From Salirhabdus sp. Marseille-P4669 (GTDB lineage Bacteria > Bacillota > Bacilli > Bacillales > Alkalibacillaceae), in NCBI RefSeq assembly GCF_900240405.1, contig NZ_OEQK01000002.1:62001-126000 (forward strand): a DNA stretch of 64,000 nucleotides, given 5' to 3'. The position numbers and the translations under genes are program-made. The notes beneath the pieces are model-generated. The model did no database searches. It worked only from the letters and a program-made list of their open reading frames with translations, and was not told where the DNA came from. Below, piece by piece: positions 36,651 to 45,193 of this stretch; within the stretch, counting starts at the first letter, position 1, and each line of letters starts with the position of its first letter.

Positions 36651-37484
36651 ATGCCAGAGTTACCAGAGGTAGAAACAGTTAGGAAAACATTAAATAGAAT
36701 TGTTCAAGGAAACGTTATTAAAGATGTCACTATACGATATGAAAATATCATTCAATATCCAAAAGAGGTAGAAGCATTTCGGATGAATATTATCGGTCAA
36801 AGAATTGAGCATCTTGACCGCAAAGGGAAATTTTTAATCTTTTATTTAACAGATTATAGTTTAATCTCCCATTTAAGAATGGAAGGGAAATATGCTATTT
36901 TTGAATCCGGAGAGCCATACGATAAACATACGCATGTTATTTTTCATTTTGAGGATGGTACGGACTTAAGATATAAAGATGTAAGAAAGTTTGGTACGAT
37001 GCATCTTTATCAAAAAGGGGAGGAATTTCAATTGCCTCCTCTCAATAAGCTAGGTCCTGAGCCGATGGATGAGGAGTTTACAGCATCGTATTTGTATGAG
37101 CGTTGTCAAAAAACAACAAGAGTAATTAAAAATGTACTATTAGATCAGACCATTGTCGCTGGTTTAGGGAACATTTATGTGGATGAAGCGTTGTTTCGAA
37201 GTGGGATTTATCCAACAACACCTGCTCAAGCATTAAGCTTGACCGATTGTACTAAGTTAAGAGAGCAAATCATTGCTACGTTAACGGATGCAATTAAGGC
37301 GGGTGGAACCACAATTCGTTCCTACTTAAATAGTCTTGGTGAAATAGGATTGTTTCAGTTACAGCTTTATGTTTATGGCCAAACTGGTAAGCCATGTAAA
37401 CATTGCGGTACGTTTATTGAAAAAACAAAAGTTGGTGGACGTGGGACCCATTATTGTCCAACCTGTCAAAAGGTTAGAAAATAA
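36651..37484 (+). CDS. mutM: formamidopyrimidine-DNA glycosylase
   Basis: Base-excision repair enzyme that removes 8-oxoguanine and nicks the strand. 277 residues. The start PELPEVETV supplies the catalytic N-terminal Pro and Glu after Met removal, which fixes the start at 36651. Also visible: conserved Lys in DRKGKFLIF, VAGLGNIYVDEALF and the C-terminal zinc finger CKHCGTFIEK ... CPTC. It lies 59 bp after polA. Confidence 0.97.
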   Translation: MPELPEVETVRKTLNRIVQGNVIKDVTIRYENIIQYPKEVEAFRMNIIGQRIEHLDRKGKFLIFYLTDYSLISHLRMEGKYAIFESGEPYDKHTHVIFHFEDGTDLRYKDVRKFGTMHLYQKGEEFQLPPLNKLGPEPMDEEFTASYLYERCQKTTRVIKNVLLDQTIVAGLGNIYVDEALFRSGIYPTTPAQALSLTDCTKLREQIIATLTDAIKAGGTTIRSYLNSLGEIGLFQLQLYVYGQTGKPCKHCGTFIEKTKVGGRGTHYCPTCQKVRK

Positions 37485-37592
37485 ACCGTTCAAGCATGAG
37501 TTGTTCACCCTCGCCCTCATTTACGTGTTAGGCACGCAACATGTATTTTCTCATATAATACCCTAGATTGTTGCGTGAGGGGGCAACTAAAT

Positions 37593-38237
37593 GTGGGAGA
37601 ATTAGTAACATTAATACTATTTAGCTTTGCGCTTAGTTTAGATAGCTTTACAGCAGGATTTACTTTTGGTCTAAGGAAAATAACCATATCGATTAAAGCA
37701 GTAATAGCAATTGGAATAGTTACAGGATTTGTATTTCTAATTGCGCTATTAATTGGTAAGCAGCTAGCACATCTCTTTACGGAGCGAACAGGAGATATCA
37801 TTGGGGGCTCTCTTTTTATTGTTATTGGTATTTGGGTGATTTATCAATTTTTCCGGGAGCGTGATAAGGGAAATAATGAGTCTAAATCGAAAAGCGCAGT
37901 TGTCCTCAAATGGGAGATTAAATCACTAGGTATTGTAATTCAAATTTTAAAGGATCCCGATAGTGCAGACTTTGATCATTCTGGTGATATCCGAGGTTTG
38001 GAAGCAATTTTGCTTGGTGCAGCTTTATCAATTGATGCTTTTGGGGCAGGTATTGCTGCTGCAATGCTAGGCTTTACCCCTTTTCTAACGGCATTGATTA
38101 TGGGTACCATGTCAAGTTTGTTTTTGTGGATTGGGACGAAAAGTGGCTCGTTTTTAGCTAAATGGAGTTGGGTTCAAAACATTGCGTTTATACCAGGCAT
38201 TATTTTAATAGTGTTAGGATGTTGGAAGTTGTATTAA
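37593..38237 (+). CDS. ytaF: sporulation membrane protein YtaF (MntP-like)
   Basis: 214 residues, six membrane helices in two repeats, each starting with a small-residue/Asp motif (FALSLDSFTAGFTFGLR, near residues 11-27, and LGAALSIDAFGAGIAAAMLG, about 140-160). It belongs to the manganese efflux (MntP) superfamily; in B. subtilis it is sporulation-associated. The start is GTG 37593, with GAGGGGG about 10 nt upstream; the GTG at 37575 overlaps that run. Confidence 0.88.
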   Translation: MGELVTLILFSFALSLDSFTAGFTFGLRKITISIKAVIAIGIVTGFVFLIALLIGKQLAHLFTERTGDIIGGSLFIVIGIWVIYQFFRERDKGNNESKSKSAVVLKWEIKSLGIVIQILKDPDSADFDHSGDIRGLEAILLGAALSIDAFGAGIAAAMLGFTPFLTALIMGTMSSLFLWIGTKSGSFLAKWSWVQNIAFIPGIILIVLGCWKLY

Positions 38238-38254
38238 AGGGGATGGATTATTGT

Positions 38255-38854
38255 ATGACACTTGTAATCGGCTTAACTGGTAGCATTGCAACGGGGAAAA
38301 GTACCGTTTCGAATATGCTTCGAGAATTAGGAATACCAATTGTTGATGCAGATCAAATAGCGAGAGAAGTTGTTAAACCAGGGGAAGTAGCTTATGAAAA
38401 AATTGTAAAAACCTTTGGAGATGCAATCGTTCAATCAGATGGTTTGATTGATCGCAAAAAGCTTGGAGCGATTGTGTTTTCCAATGACGAGCAGAGGAAA
38501 AAACTGAATGCTATTGTACATCCAGAAGTACGGAAAAAAATGATCATGCAGAGAGAGTATTATAAAGAGCAAGGTTATAAGGCCGTCATTTTAGATATAC
38601 CTCTTTTGTTTGAGAGTGGTTTAACCGACTATGTAGAAAAAACGCTAGTCGTTTATGTAGAGGAAAGCACACAACTCAAACGTCTGATGAAAAGGGATAA
38701 TAGCACAAAGGAAGAGGCCCTACAGCGTATGCAATCCCAATATCCAATTAAGGATAAAATAAAGCTAGCCGATGCGGTTATTAATAACAACGGTTCACTA
38801 GATGAAACAAGGGAGCAATTGTTAGCATTACTAAAAAAATGGAACGTTATATAA
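38255..38854 (+). CDS. coaE: dephospho-CoA kinase
   Basis: Last step of coenzyme A synthesis. 199 residues. P-loop GLTGSIATGKSTV (residues 6-18), DADQIAREVV, HPEVRKKM, and LVVYVEESTQLKRLMKRD (lid). Start ATG 38255 gives the family N-terminus MTLVIGLTG; an in-frame ATG at 38243 lies right on the AAAGGGG site and is less likely. The gene follows ytaF by 17 bp. Confidence 0.95.
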   Translation: MTLVIGLTGSIATGKSTVSNMLRELGIPIVDADQIAREVVKPGEVAYEKIVKTFGDAIVQSDGLIDRKKLGAIVFSNDEQRKKLNAIVHPEVRKKMIMQREYYKEQGYKAVILDIPLLFESGLTDYVEKTLVVYVEESTQLKRLMKRDNSTKEEALQRMQSQYPIKDKIKLADAVINNNGSLDETREQLLALLKKWNVI

Positions 38855-38859
38855 ACGAC

Positions 38860-38888
38860 AAGCACACTTTATAAAAAGTGTGCTTTTT
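38860..38888 (+). terminator. terminator of the polA-coaE group
   Basis: AAGCACACTTT / AAAGTGTGCTT (38860-38870, 38875-38885) followed by TTT. Confidence 0.9.
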
Positions 38889-38971
38889 ATTGTGCACATT
38901 ATAAAATGATAAAACATTCATAAGGCTTTACTTTTTTAAAAAAAGATTAATTTTTAAATATTTTGCTAACG

Positions 38972-38999
38972 TTTTCACTTTATTATGTTATACTATAAC
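38972..38999 (+). promoter_or_regulatory. promoter of gapB
   Basis: TTTTCA (38972-38977), 16 bp, TATAAC (38994-38999). The spacer and -10 overlap the first CcpN box. An alternative -10 (TATACT) lies 5 bp upstream. Confidence 0.5.
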
Positions 39000-39016
39000 A
39001 AAAAGAGTATAACATA
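38984..39016 (+). promoter_or_regulatory. paired inverted CcpN boxes at gapB
   Basis: TATGTTATACT (38984-38994) and its exact reverse complement AGTATAACATA (39006-39016), 11 bp apart. Each equals the CcpN consensus TRTGHYATAYW that I recall from B. subtilis gapB and pckA. They flank the transcription start, as expected for repression of gluconeogenesis by glucose. Confidence 0.7.
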
Positions 39017-39038
39017 TTTAGCTTAGGAGGAGTCATAT

Positions 39039-40064
39039 ATGAGCAAGTTGCGAATTGCCATTAATGGTTTTGGCAGAATAGGTAGAATGGTATTTCGAAA
39101 AGCAATTTTAGATGAAGATTTTGATGTTGTTGCAATTAATGCAAGTTATCCTTCTGAAACGTTAGCACATTTAATTCAATACGATAGTGTTCATGGACGT
39201 TTTAACGGAACTGTAGAAGCCGTTCAAAATGGACTTGTCATAAATGGTCACTTTGTTCACATCGTATCCAACCGAAATCCAGAACTTTTACCATGGAATG
39301 ATTTGAATATAGATCTTGTTATTGAAGCAACGGGTAAGTTTAAGACCAACAATACTGCTTCTGCCCATATTCGAGCTGGTGCAAGGAAGGTTATTATAAC
39401 AGCCCCCGGAAAAGAAATCGACGGAACCTTTGTAATGGGCGTGAACGAAGAGAAATACAATCCCGAAGAGCACCATATTATTTCCAATGCTTCTTGTACG
39501 ACCAATTGTTTAGCGCCTGTAGTAAAGGTATTAGATCACTATTTTGGTATTGAAAATGGTATGATGACTACGGTTCATGCGTTTACGAATGACCAAAATA
39601 ATATTGACAATCCACATAAAGACTTAAGGAGAGCAAGAGGCTGCACCCAATCCATTATCCCTACGTCGACTGGTGCAGCAAAAGCGATAGGGGAAGTATT
39701 GCCACAAATGAAAGGAAAGCTACACGGCCTTGCGTTAAGGGTTCCTACTCCAAATGTATCCTTAGTGGATTTAGTCGTTGATGTAAAGAAGAAGGTTACG
39801 ATTGATGAAGTAAATCAAGCTTTTCAACAAGAAGCATCTACTAACTTAAAAGATATATTGCAGTACAGTACAGAACCTTTAGTATCCATAGACTATACAA
39901 CTTCCTCTTATTCTTCTATCGTTGATGGATTATCGACAATGGTGATTGAAGATCGCAAGGTAAAAGTATTAGCTTGGTATGATAATGAGTGGGGCTATTC
40001 GTGTCGAGTGGTTGATTTAGCAAAATATGTTGGGAAGAAGCTAGTGACAAATGCTTATTCTTAA
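39039..40064 (+). CDS. gapB: glyceraldehyde-3-phosphate dehydrogenase, gluconeogenic
   Basis: Runs in the gluconeogenic direction with NADP in Bacilli. 341 residues. AINGFGRIGRMVFRKA at the NAD(P) fold, with NASYPSE after strand 2 where NAD-specific GapA has Asp, which fits NADP use; active-site Cys in SNASCTTNCLAPVVK; HAFTNDQNNID; RRARGCTQSIIPTSTGAAKA; WYDNEWGYSCRVVD. Site TAGGAGGAG. Context (coaE upstream, speD downstream) is as in B. subtilis gapB-speD. CcpN boxes lie at the promoter. Confidence 0.96.
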   Translation: MSKLRIAINGFGRIGRMVFRKAILDEDFDVVAINASYPSETLAHLIQYDSVHGRFNGTVEAVQNGLVINGHFVHIVSNRNPELLPWNDLNIDLVIEATGKFKTNNTASAHIRAGARKVIITAPGKEIDGTFVMGVNEEKYNPEEHHIISNASCTTNCLAPVVKVLDHYFGIENGMMTTVHAFTNDQNNIDNPHKDLRRARGCTQSIIPTSTGAAKAIGEVLPQMKGKLHGLALRVPTPNVSLVDLVVDVKKKVTIDEVNQAFQQEASTNLKDILQYSTEPLVSIDYTTSSYSSIVDGLSTMVIEDRKVKVLAWYDNEWGYSCRVVDLAKYVGKKLVTNAYS

Positions 40065-40074
40065 GTAATCGTTC

Positions 40075-40113
40075 AAGGATTTAAGAGTGCTCGTTTCCTC
40101 TTAAATCCTTTTT
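40075..40113 (+). terminator. terminator of gapB
   Basis: Perfect 13-bp stem AAGGATTTAAGAG / CTCTTAAATCCTT (40075-40087, 40098-40110) followed by TTT. Confidence 0.9.
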
Positions 40114-40203
40114 CAATGTGTCTATTTTGTGTGGTGCATGTAAATCGTTATCCCTGTATGTTATGCATGACCATCCTTTTCATATAGATAAAATAAATAT
40201 ATG

Positions 40204-40232
40204 TTGCAAAATTCGTTTTAACCATTTATACT
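40204..40232 (+). promoter_or_regulatory. SigA-type promoter of speD
   Basis: TTGCAA (40204-40209), 17 bp, TATACT (40227-40232). It gives speD its own transcript, separate from gapB behind a strong terminator. Confidence 0.65.
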
Positions 40233-40238
40233 TTCACT

Positions 40239-40375
40239 TGAACTTCTCTAAACTGAAAGCTTGATGTAGGTAAACTGCTGAAAGGGTTAGGACCTCTTTG
40301 GACTAACTTTCCCCCGTGCAGAGTTCTATTGATTTCAGTAAGGAGTGCAATTTTGATGTAAAGGGGGACATTGCA
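40239..40375 (+). promoter_or_regulatory. structured 5' leader of speD
   Basis: About 137 nt of leader. GAAAG-GG-TTAG (40280-40290) can pair with CTAACTTTC (40303-40311) with two bulged G. CCCCC (40311-40315) is complementary to the GGGGG of the speD ribosome site (40363-40367). CTGAAA occurs twice (near 40251 and 40278) and both can pair with TTTCAG at 40333-40338. Alternative folds controlling translation are possible. I do not recognise a known riboswitch. Confidence 0.4.
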
Positions 40376-40753
40376 ATGGAAACAATGGGTAGGCATGTTA
40401 TTGCTGAATTATGGAATTGCAATGCTGATAAATTAAACGATATGAATTTGATTGAAAAAGTGTTTGTTCATGCTGCACTAAAATCTGGTGCTGAAGTCAG
40501 GGAAGTTGCATTTCATAAATTTGCACCCCATGGCGTAAGTGGAGTTGTGATTATTTCAGAGTCGCATTTGACTATTCACAGTTTTCCAGAACACGGTTAT
40601 GCGAGTATTGATGTTTATACTTGTGGTGACAGAATAGATCCAAATGTTGCAGCAGAATATATTTCGGAATCCTTGGAAGCGAAAGTGGTAGAGAAAGTTG
40701 AGGTACCACGTGGAAAAGGACCAGTAGATGTGAAGCAATTTAAAGTAATGTAA
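40376..40753 (+). CDS. speD: S-adenosylmethionine decarboxylase proenzyme
   Basis: Makes decarboxylated SAM, aminopropyl donor for polyamines. 125 residues, class 1B short form. Self-cleavage in [20 protein letters not shown] creates the pyruvoyl group from the Ser after Glu; [18 protein letters not shown] and [14 protein letters not shown] are family text. ATG 40376 (METMGRHV) follows GGGGGA by 8 nt; the frame is open upstream across the leader. No speE follows; a membrane aminopropyltransferase-like gene lies at 7615. Confidence 0.97.
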   Translation: METMGRHVIAELWNCNADKLNDMNLIEKVFVHAALKSGAEVREVAFHKFAPHGVSGVVIISESHLTIHSFPEHGYASIDVYTCGDRIDPNVAAEYISESLEAKVVEKVEVPRGKGPVDVKQFKVM

Positions 40754-40772
40754 CGGAATAGGCTGAAATTAG

Positions 40773-40806
40773 AAACGCTTGGTGTAACCATCACCAGGCG
40801 TTTTCC
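40773..40806 (+). terminator. terminator of speD
   Basis: AAACGCTTGGTG (40773-40784) pairs with CACCAGGCGTTT (40792-40803) with one G-U pair, then TTCCT. Confidence 0.75.
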
Positions 40807-40939
40807 TACTTTCCCTACCTATTAAAGGTAAATAATTCTATTGTTATTTGTGTTATAATATAAAGAGATTTAACAAATAAAACTAGAATAGTAAATCGTA
40901 TAAAACGATTGCGATAAACATTCCGGAGTTGATTGATAT

Positions 40940-41401
40940 ATGAGATGTCCCCAATGCGCTTCTAAAAGTACAAAAGTTCTAGATTCGAGACCTATTGAGG
41001 AAGGTAGGTCCATTCGTCGTAGGAGAGAATGTGAAGATTGTACATTTCGCTTCACAACATTTGAGAGAGTCGAACAAACTCCTCTAATAGTAGTGAAAAA
41101 AGAAGGGACAAGAGAAGAATTTAGTCGTGAAAAGCTACTTCGTGGTATTATAAAGGCTTGTGAAAAACGTCCTGTACCTCTAGAACAAATTGAGCAAATT
41201 GTATCTGAGGTTGAAAAGGAACTTCGTAATATTGGCAATTCAGAGGTCAATAGTGAATTTATAGGTGAGATGGTGATGGAACGATTAGCAAATATCGATG
41301 AAGTGGCATATGTGCGATTCGCATCCGTCTATCGACAATTTAAAGATATCAATGTATTTCTAAAAGAACTAGAAGATATTATTAAGAAAACAGATAAGTG
41401 A
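40940..41401 (+). CDS. nrdR: transcriptional repressor NrdR
   Basis: Zinc-ribbon/ATP-cone repressor of ribonucleotide reductase genes. 153 residues. Zinc ribbon [18 protein letters not shown] ... [13 protein letters not shown] (residues 1-45), then the ATP cone (about 49-139: [20 protein letters not shown]) which reads the dATP/ATP ratio. Stands before dnaB as in B. subtilis, tying dNTP supply to replication initiation. Confidence 0.97.
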   Translation: MRCPQCASKSTKVLDSRPIEEGRSIRRRRECEDCTFRFTTFERVEQTPLIVVKKEGTREEFSREKLLRGIIKACEKRPVPLEQIEQIVSEVEKELRNIGNSEVNSEFIGEMVMERLANIDEVAYVRFASVYRQFKDINVFLKELEDIIKKTDK

Positions 41402-41429
41402 TTTTAAGATGATAAAGGAGTCTTTAGCT

Positions 41430-42770
41430 ATGAATGAAAGAATGAAAAACCTATTACCAAAAGATAGCTATGTCATTCAAATGCATGGTACTTGTTGTGA
41501 AGACTATGTTTTAGCTTTGACTCATTTATATCAACCTCTTATTGGCTTAGAATCTATTACGCTTTACTTAACCTTATTAAATGATAGAAATGTTCAAAAA
41601 GGTCCTACAACACATCATACGATTATGAACATGACCAATATGGATTTGGATCAGTTTTACCAAACAAGACTTAAGCTAGAGGCAATTGGTTTAATGAAAA
41701 CCTATGTTGACGATGGGGAATTACGATCTTATTACTACGTGTTAAACCCACCGTTTTCTGTAACAGAATTCTTTAATGACTCCATGCTTTCGATATTGTT
41801 GGAGCATCAGGTTGGGAAAACACATTTTGAACGATTAAAGCAGAATCTTCTTTCGAGTCAAAAGCTACCAACTAGCAATTTAGTAGAAAAGACTAAATCT
41901 TTTAATGATGTATTTTCTACAATTCAATTTGAATCCCAGGCATCTAATAGGCACTCTACTATTGATGTATCTCCTAAATCCTTGGATACAGAAGCGGAAA
42001 AGATAGTAGACTTTGATTGGATTGAACAAGCTCTAAGACGTAACGCACTTCACCCAGAAAACATATTAACAAGAGAAAACAAATCCTTTATTACCAACTT
42101 GGTGAAAATATACCATGTGGACAATCTAACTCTGGAAAAAGCGATGTTATGGTCAATTAACGAAAATCAAGAATTGATGCATGAGGAATTACATGAGGCA
42201 TGTAAAGACTTTTATGCAAAACATTTTGAAATAAAGGCACCAAAGCTTGTCAACAAGCTCGAACATACTAAACAAGTCAAAGCAAAGGATACTCAACCTA
42301 AATCGAAAGAAGATAAGCTTATTGAGCATTTTGAAAACATTACACACCGCGAAATTTTAGAAGACTTTTCTCAAACGGGATACGCATCGGAAAATGAAAT
42401 AAAAATGTTAACAAGTATCATGTTAAAGCATGGATTATCACAAAGTGTTATGAATGTATTAGTTCATTATGTGATGCAAAAGTCCGATATGAAATTAACG
42501 AAAAACTATGTGGAAAAAATTGCAACACATTGGGCTAGAAAAAATGTCCATAATGCAAAACAGGCGATGGCGTTAGCGAAAGCAGAATCGAAACTTTATC
42601 AAACGTGGGGAACAAGAAGAGCAGGATCTCGTAAAAAAGAAGTGTTACCGGATTGGTTTAAGAAGGAACAGGAAAAAGAGAAAAATGAAGTAGAACAAGT
42701 AGGGAAACAGGTGGATAGAGATTTCCTTAAAGAAAAAGAAGAATTAGAAAGAGCTTTGAGAAATGTGTAA
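41430..42770 (+). CDS. dnaB: replication initiation and membrane attachment protein DnaB
   Basis: Primosome protein of Firmicutes that helps DnaI load the helicase DnaC at oriC and at stalled forks. 446 residues (B. subtilis 472). N-terminal winged-helix domain (DYVLALTHLYQPLIGLESIT) and a C-terminal DnaB/DnaD-type domain (about 300-400) with YASENEIKMLTSIM and LTKNYVEKIATHW. ATG 41430 follows AAAGGAG by 8 nt; the ATG at 41409 precedes that site. Close spacing with nrdR and dnaI suggests one operon. Confidence 0.95.
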   Translation: MNERMKNLLPKDSYVIQMHGTCCEDYVLALTHLYQPLIGLESITLYLTLLNDRNVQKGPTTHHTIMNMTNMDLDQFYQTRLKLEAIGLMKTYVDDGELRSYYYVLNPPFSVTEFFNDSMLSILLEHQVGKTHFERLKQNLLSSQKLPTSNLVEKTKSFNDVFSTIQFESQASNRHSTIDVSPKSLDTEAEKIVDFDWIEQALRRNALHPENILTRENKSFITNLVKIYHVDNLTLEKAMLWSINENQELMHEELHEACKDFYAKHFEIKAPKLVNKLEHTKQVKAKDTQPKSKEDKLIEHFENITHREILEDFSQTGYASENEIKMLTSIMLKHGLSQSVMNVLVHYVMQKSDMKLTKNYVEKIATHWARKNVHNAKQAMALAKAESKLYQTWGTRRAGSRKKEVLPDWFKKEQEKEKNEVEQVGKQVDRDFLKEKEELERALRNV

Positions 42771-42797
42771 AAATTTTTAAATTAAGGGTGAGCGCGC

Positions 42798-43730
42798 GTG
42801 GAATCGATACAAGCTTCATTAAAAAAATGGTTAAACGAAAGCAATAGTTTTCAAGAGTCCTATACAAAAATGAAAAAACAAATTTTGGAATCAAAAGATG
42901 TTCAAGCATTTTTAGCTGAAAACCCAGAACTCACCCCTGAAATCATAGAAAAACAATTAATTAAATTGTACGAATATGACTCTCAATCGAAGCGCTGTGA
43001 GAAATGCCAATCCTTAGAATCTTGCTGTAATATGGTACGAGGATATGCACCAAAAATTTCAGCTGAAAATAATCAAATTCGAATCGCTTACGAAAGATGT
43101 CCGCGGAAAGTGATACAAGATGAGCAAAATCGAAAGAAATCGTTTGTTCAAAGTCTTTACATGCCTAAGGACTTATTAGAAGCGCGATTTGATAAAATTG
43201 AGCTAGACGACCCAGAGCGTTTCGATGCTATTCGAAAAGTAGAGCGATTTATTCATAGCACGGAAGAGAAACAGTCAAAAGGATTGTATTTGTATGGTCC
43301 ATTTGGGGTTGGAAAGACATATTTATTAGGGGCGTTGGCTAACGCGCTAGCAGAGAGGGAAATACAATCGCTTTTCATCTATATGCCAGAATTTGTCCGT
43401 GAGATGAAATCATCGATTGGGGACTCTACGATAAATGAGAAAATAGATAAATTTAAAAAGGTACCTATATTAATTTTGGATGATATCGGATCGGAATATC
43501 AATCTGCTTGGTTCCGTGATGAAGTGTTAGGGGCTATCCTTCAATATAGGATGATGGAGCGCCTTCCAGTATTCTTCACATCCAATTATAGCTTAAAAGA
43601 ATTGGAAATTGTATTCGCCTCTGCTAACCACAATGGGGAATCGGAAAGATTAAAAGCAAGAAGAATAGTGGAACGCATTAAGCAAGTTAGTGAATCTGTT
43701 TCGGTGATGGCTGAAAACAGAAGAGTTTAA
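42798..43730 (+). CDS. dnaI: primosomal helicase loader DnaI
   Basis: AAA+ ATPase that loads the replicative helicase. 310 residues. The N-domain carries the zinc cluster CEKCQSLESCC (about residues 72-82); ATPase with Walker A GPFGVGKTYLL (about 172-182), Walker B LILDDIGSE, sensor FTSNYSL and a C-terminal Arg motif (RIVERIKQ). GTG 42798 follows AAGGGTGAG. Ends operon nrdR-dnaB-dnaI before a terminator. Confidence 0.97.
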   Translation: MESIQASLKKWLNESNSFQESYTKMKKQILESKDVQAFLAENPELTPEIIEKQLIKLYEYDSQSKRCEKCQSLESCCNMVRGYAPKISAENNQIRIAYERCPRKVIQDEQNRKKSFVQSLYMPKDLLEARFDKIELDDPERFDAIRKVERFIHSTEEKQSKGLYLYGPFGVGKTYLLGALANALAEREIQSLFIYMPEFVREMKSSIGDSTINEKIDKFKKVPILILDDIGSEYQSAWFRDEVLGAILQYRMMERLPVFFTSNYSLKELEIVFASANHNGESERLKARRIVERIKQVSESVSVMAENRRV

Positions 43731-43743
43731 TTGACAGAAGGAA

Positions 43744-43780
43744 AAAGGAAGTGAAAAAATTCACTTTCTTTTTTTATTTT
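43744..43780 (+). terminator. terminator of the nrdR-dnaB-dnaI group
   Basis: AAAGGAAGTGAA (43744-43755) pairs with TTCACTTTCTTT (43760-43771) with one G-U pair, running into a long T stretch. Confidence 0.85.
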
Positions 43781-43907
43781 GTAAGTCCTTGTTAGACAAA
43801 GGAATCGACGCGCTCTTAACCAATTAATATGGCTGTGCTAAAAATTTTTTGTTCATTTTATCACGATTTTTCCCATATAATGTAGCAGTTTGTTATGGGA
43901 GAGAGGG

Positions 43908-44762
43908 ATGAGTTTGATACGTTTGAAGTATGTTTTTCAGGAACAGGATGAGGCAGAGGAATTTTACAACAAGATTTATAATAAGGCGAAGGTAAAGAAA
44001 ATACATGTCCAGCTTACTAGTGAAAACTCCTATGTAATTCAATTTGAAATGAGTCAAAATCAACTTCATCGTTTTTGGAAGGATATTGTCCAAGCTCTTA
44101 TTCATGTTTTTATTTTTTATCGCCTTCCAGAAATAGCGAAGTCCATTTTGGCGAAGCATTATTATTATGCAGACAAACATGAAATGGATCATATAATTCC
44201 AATTTTACAATCCATTATGAAAAATCCAAAGCACTATGGAAATCAGTTCGAGGTTCAAACCACGTATACGTTTTATCAAATGTTTGAAAGGGATGTGAAA
44301 AAAGAATCGGTTTTAAATTTCAATGAATATATGAGTCAACACCAAGAGGAGTATATGTCGAATTTAATTGATGTTACGGGATATGCTATTGATGAATGGA
44401 AGAGAGAAGAGGATTATCAAGAATTTATACATAGCTTACGAAATTTCATCAAGAATAAAGAGCCAAAAATGGATACATTATTGCTTATGTATGATAAAGA
44501 GCTACTTTTTTTTAAACCGAACGGGAGACGTGTGACTTATTCTGAAATTAAAACCATTCAACATGACGAACGAGTTCACTTTATCGATGTTCTATCTCAT
44601 GATTTTCCAATGTCTCTTATTGCTGCAATTGCGCCGAGAGAAGTGGTGATTTATACGAATCACATTTCAGACCCGAAGATCATTACGTTACAAAATTTGT
44701 TTCAGGAAAAGGCAATTATACGACCTATTGATACATTCCCATTTGTAGGGAAGAAAGCATAG
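43908..44762 (+). CDS. ytxC: putative sporulation protein YtxC
   Basis: 284 residues, soluble; B. subtilis YtxC lies in the same place between dnaI and thrS. Recognisable text: FYRLPEIAKSILAKHYYYAD, MSNLIDVTGYAIDEWKREED, YQEFIHSLRNFI, and a C-terminal beta/alpha part (LSHDFPMSLIAAIAPREVVI). ATG 43908 follows GGGAGAG by 6 nt; an in-frame TTG at 43890 overlaps the upstream region. Function uncertain; linked to sporulation by annotation only. Confidence 0.85.
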   Translation: MSLIRLKYVFQEQDEAEEFYNKIYNKAKVKKIHVQLTSENSYVIQFEMSQNQLHRFWKDIVQALIHVFIFYRLPEIAKSILAKHYYYADKHEMDHIIPILQSIMKNPKHYGNQFEVQTTYTFYQMFERDVKKESVLNFNEYMSQHQEEYMSNLIDVTGYAIDEWKREEDYQEFIHSLRNFIKNKEPKMDTLLLMYDKELLFFKPNGRRVTYSEIKTIQHDERVHFIDVLSHDFPMSLIAAIAPREVVIYTNHISDPKIITLQNLFQEKAIIRPIDTFPFVGKKA

Positions 44763-44807
44763 TGTTCATGTCTTCTATGCACCTTAATTGAAATTATAAT
44801 TTTATCA

Positions 44808-44836
44808 TAGACAAGAAATGTGCAATTAAGTATAAT
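44808..44836 (+). promoter_or_regulatory. SigA-type promoter of thrS
   Basis: TAGACA (44808-44813), 17 bp, TATAAT (44831-44836). Upstream of a 340-nt leader with the T-box. Confidence 0.8.
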
Positions 44837-44919
44837 AAAATCATATTTAATTGGAAACAATAATATAAAAACTGAATACGTCTAAGCTTATGCATATTGC
44901 TTGCTTAGTAAACGGTTAT

Positions 44920-45157
44920 GATAAGGACAAGAACAGTATTATCGCTTTATAGAGAGGGAAGTCTAGGCTGTAAGCTTCCTAAGTAAGAGATATTGTTTAC
45001 CACCTTTGAACTCTGATTATGAACAAAAAGTAGTGATTAGCGTTTCATCTACGTTACAGATGCCAAAGTGCCGTTGTAGGTTATGCTACATATACGGAAC
45101 TAGGGTGGAACCACGGGTAAATCAAGCCTCGTCCCTATTTTAGGAACGAGGCTTTTT
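44920..45157 (+). promoter_or_regulatory. threonine T-box riboswitch and terminator
   Basis: Stem I elements include GATAAGGACAAGAACAGTA (GA/K-turn region) and AGAGAGGGAAG. The T-box sequence AGGGTGGAACCACGGG is at 45102-45117; its TGGA (45106-45109) fits the UCCA 3' end of tRNA-Thr. A likely specifier ACC (Thr) is at 44999-45001. Terminator AAGCCTCGT / ACGAGGCTT (45124-45132, 45146-45154) plus T run. Uncharged tRNA-Thr should permit thrS transcription. Left limit approximate. Confidence 0.93.
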
Positions 45158-45193
45158 TGTATTTATAAAAATGGATGAAAAGGAGTGTTCACT

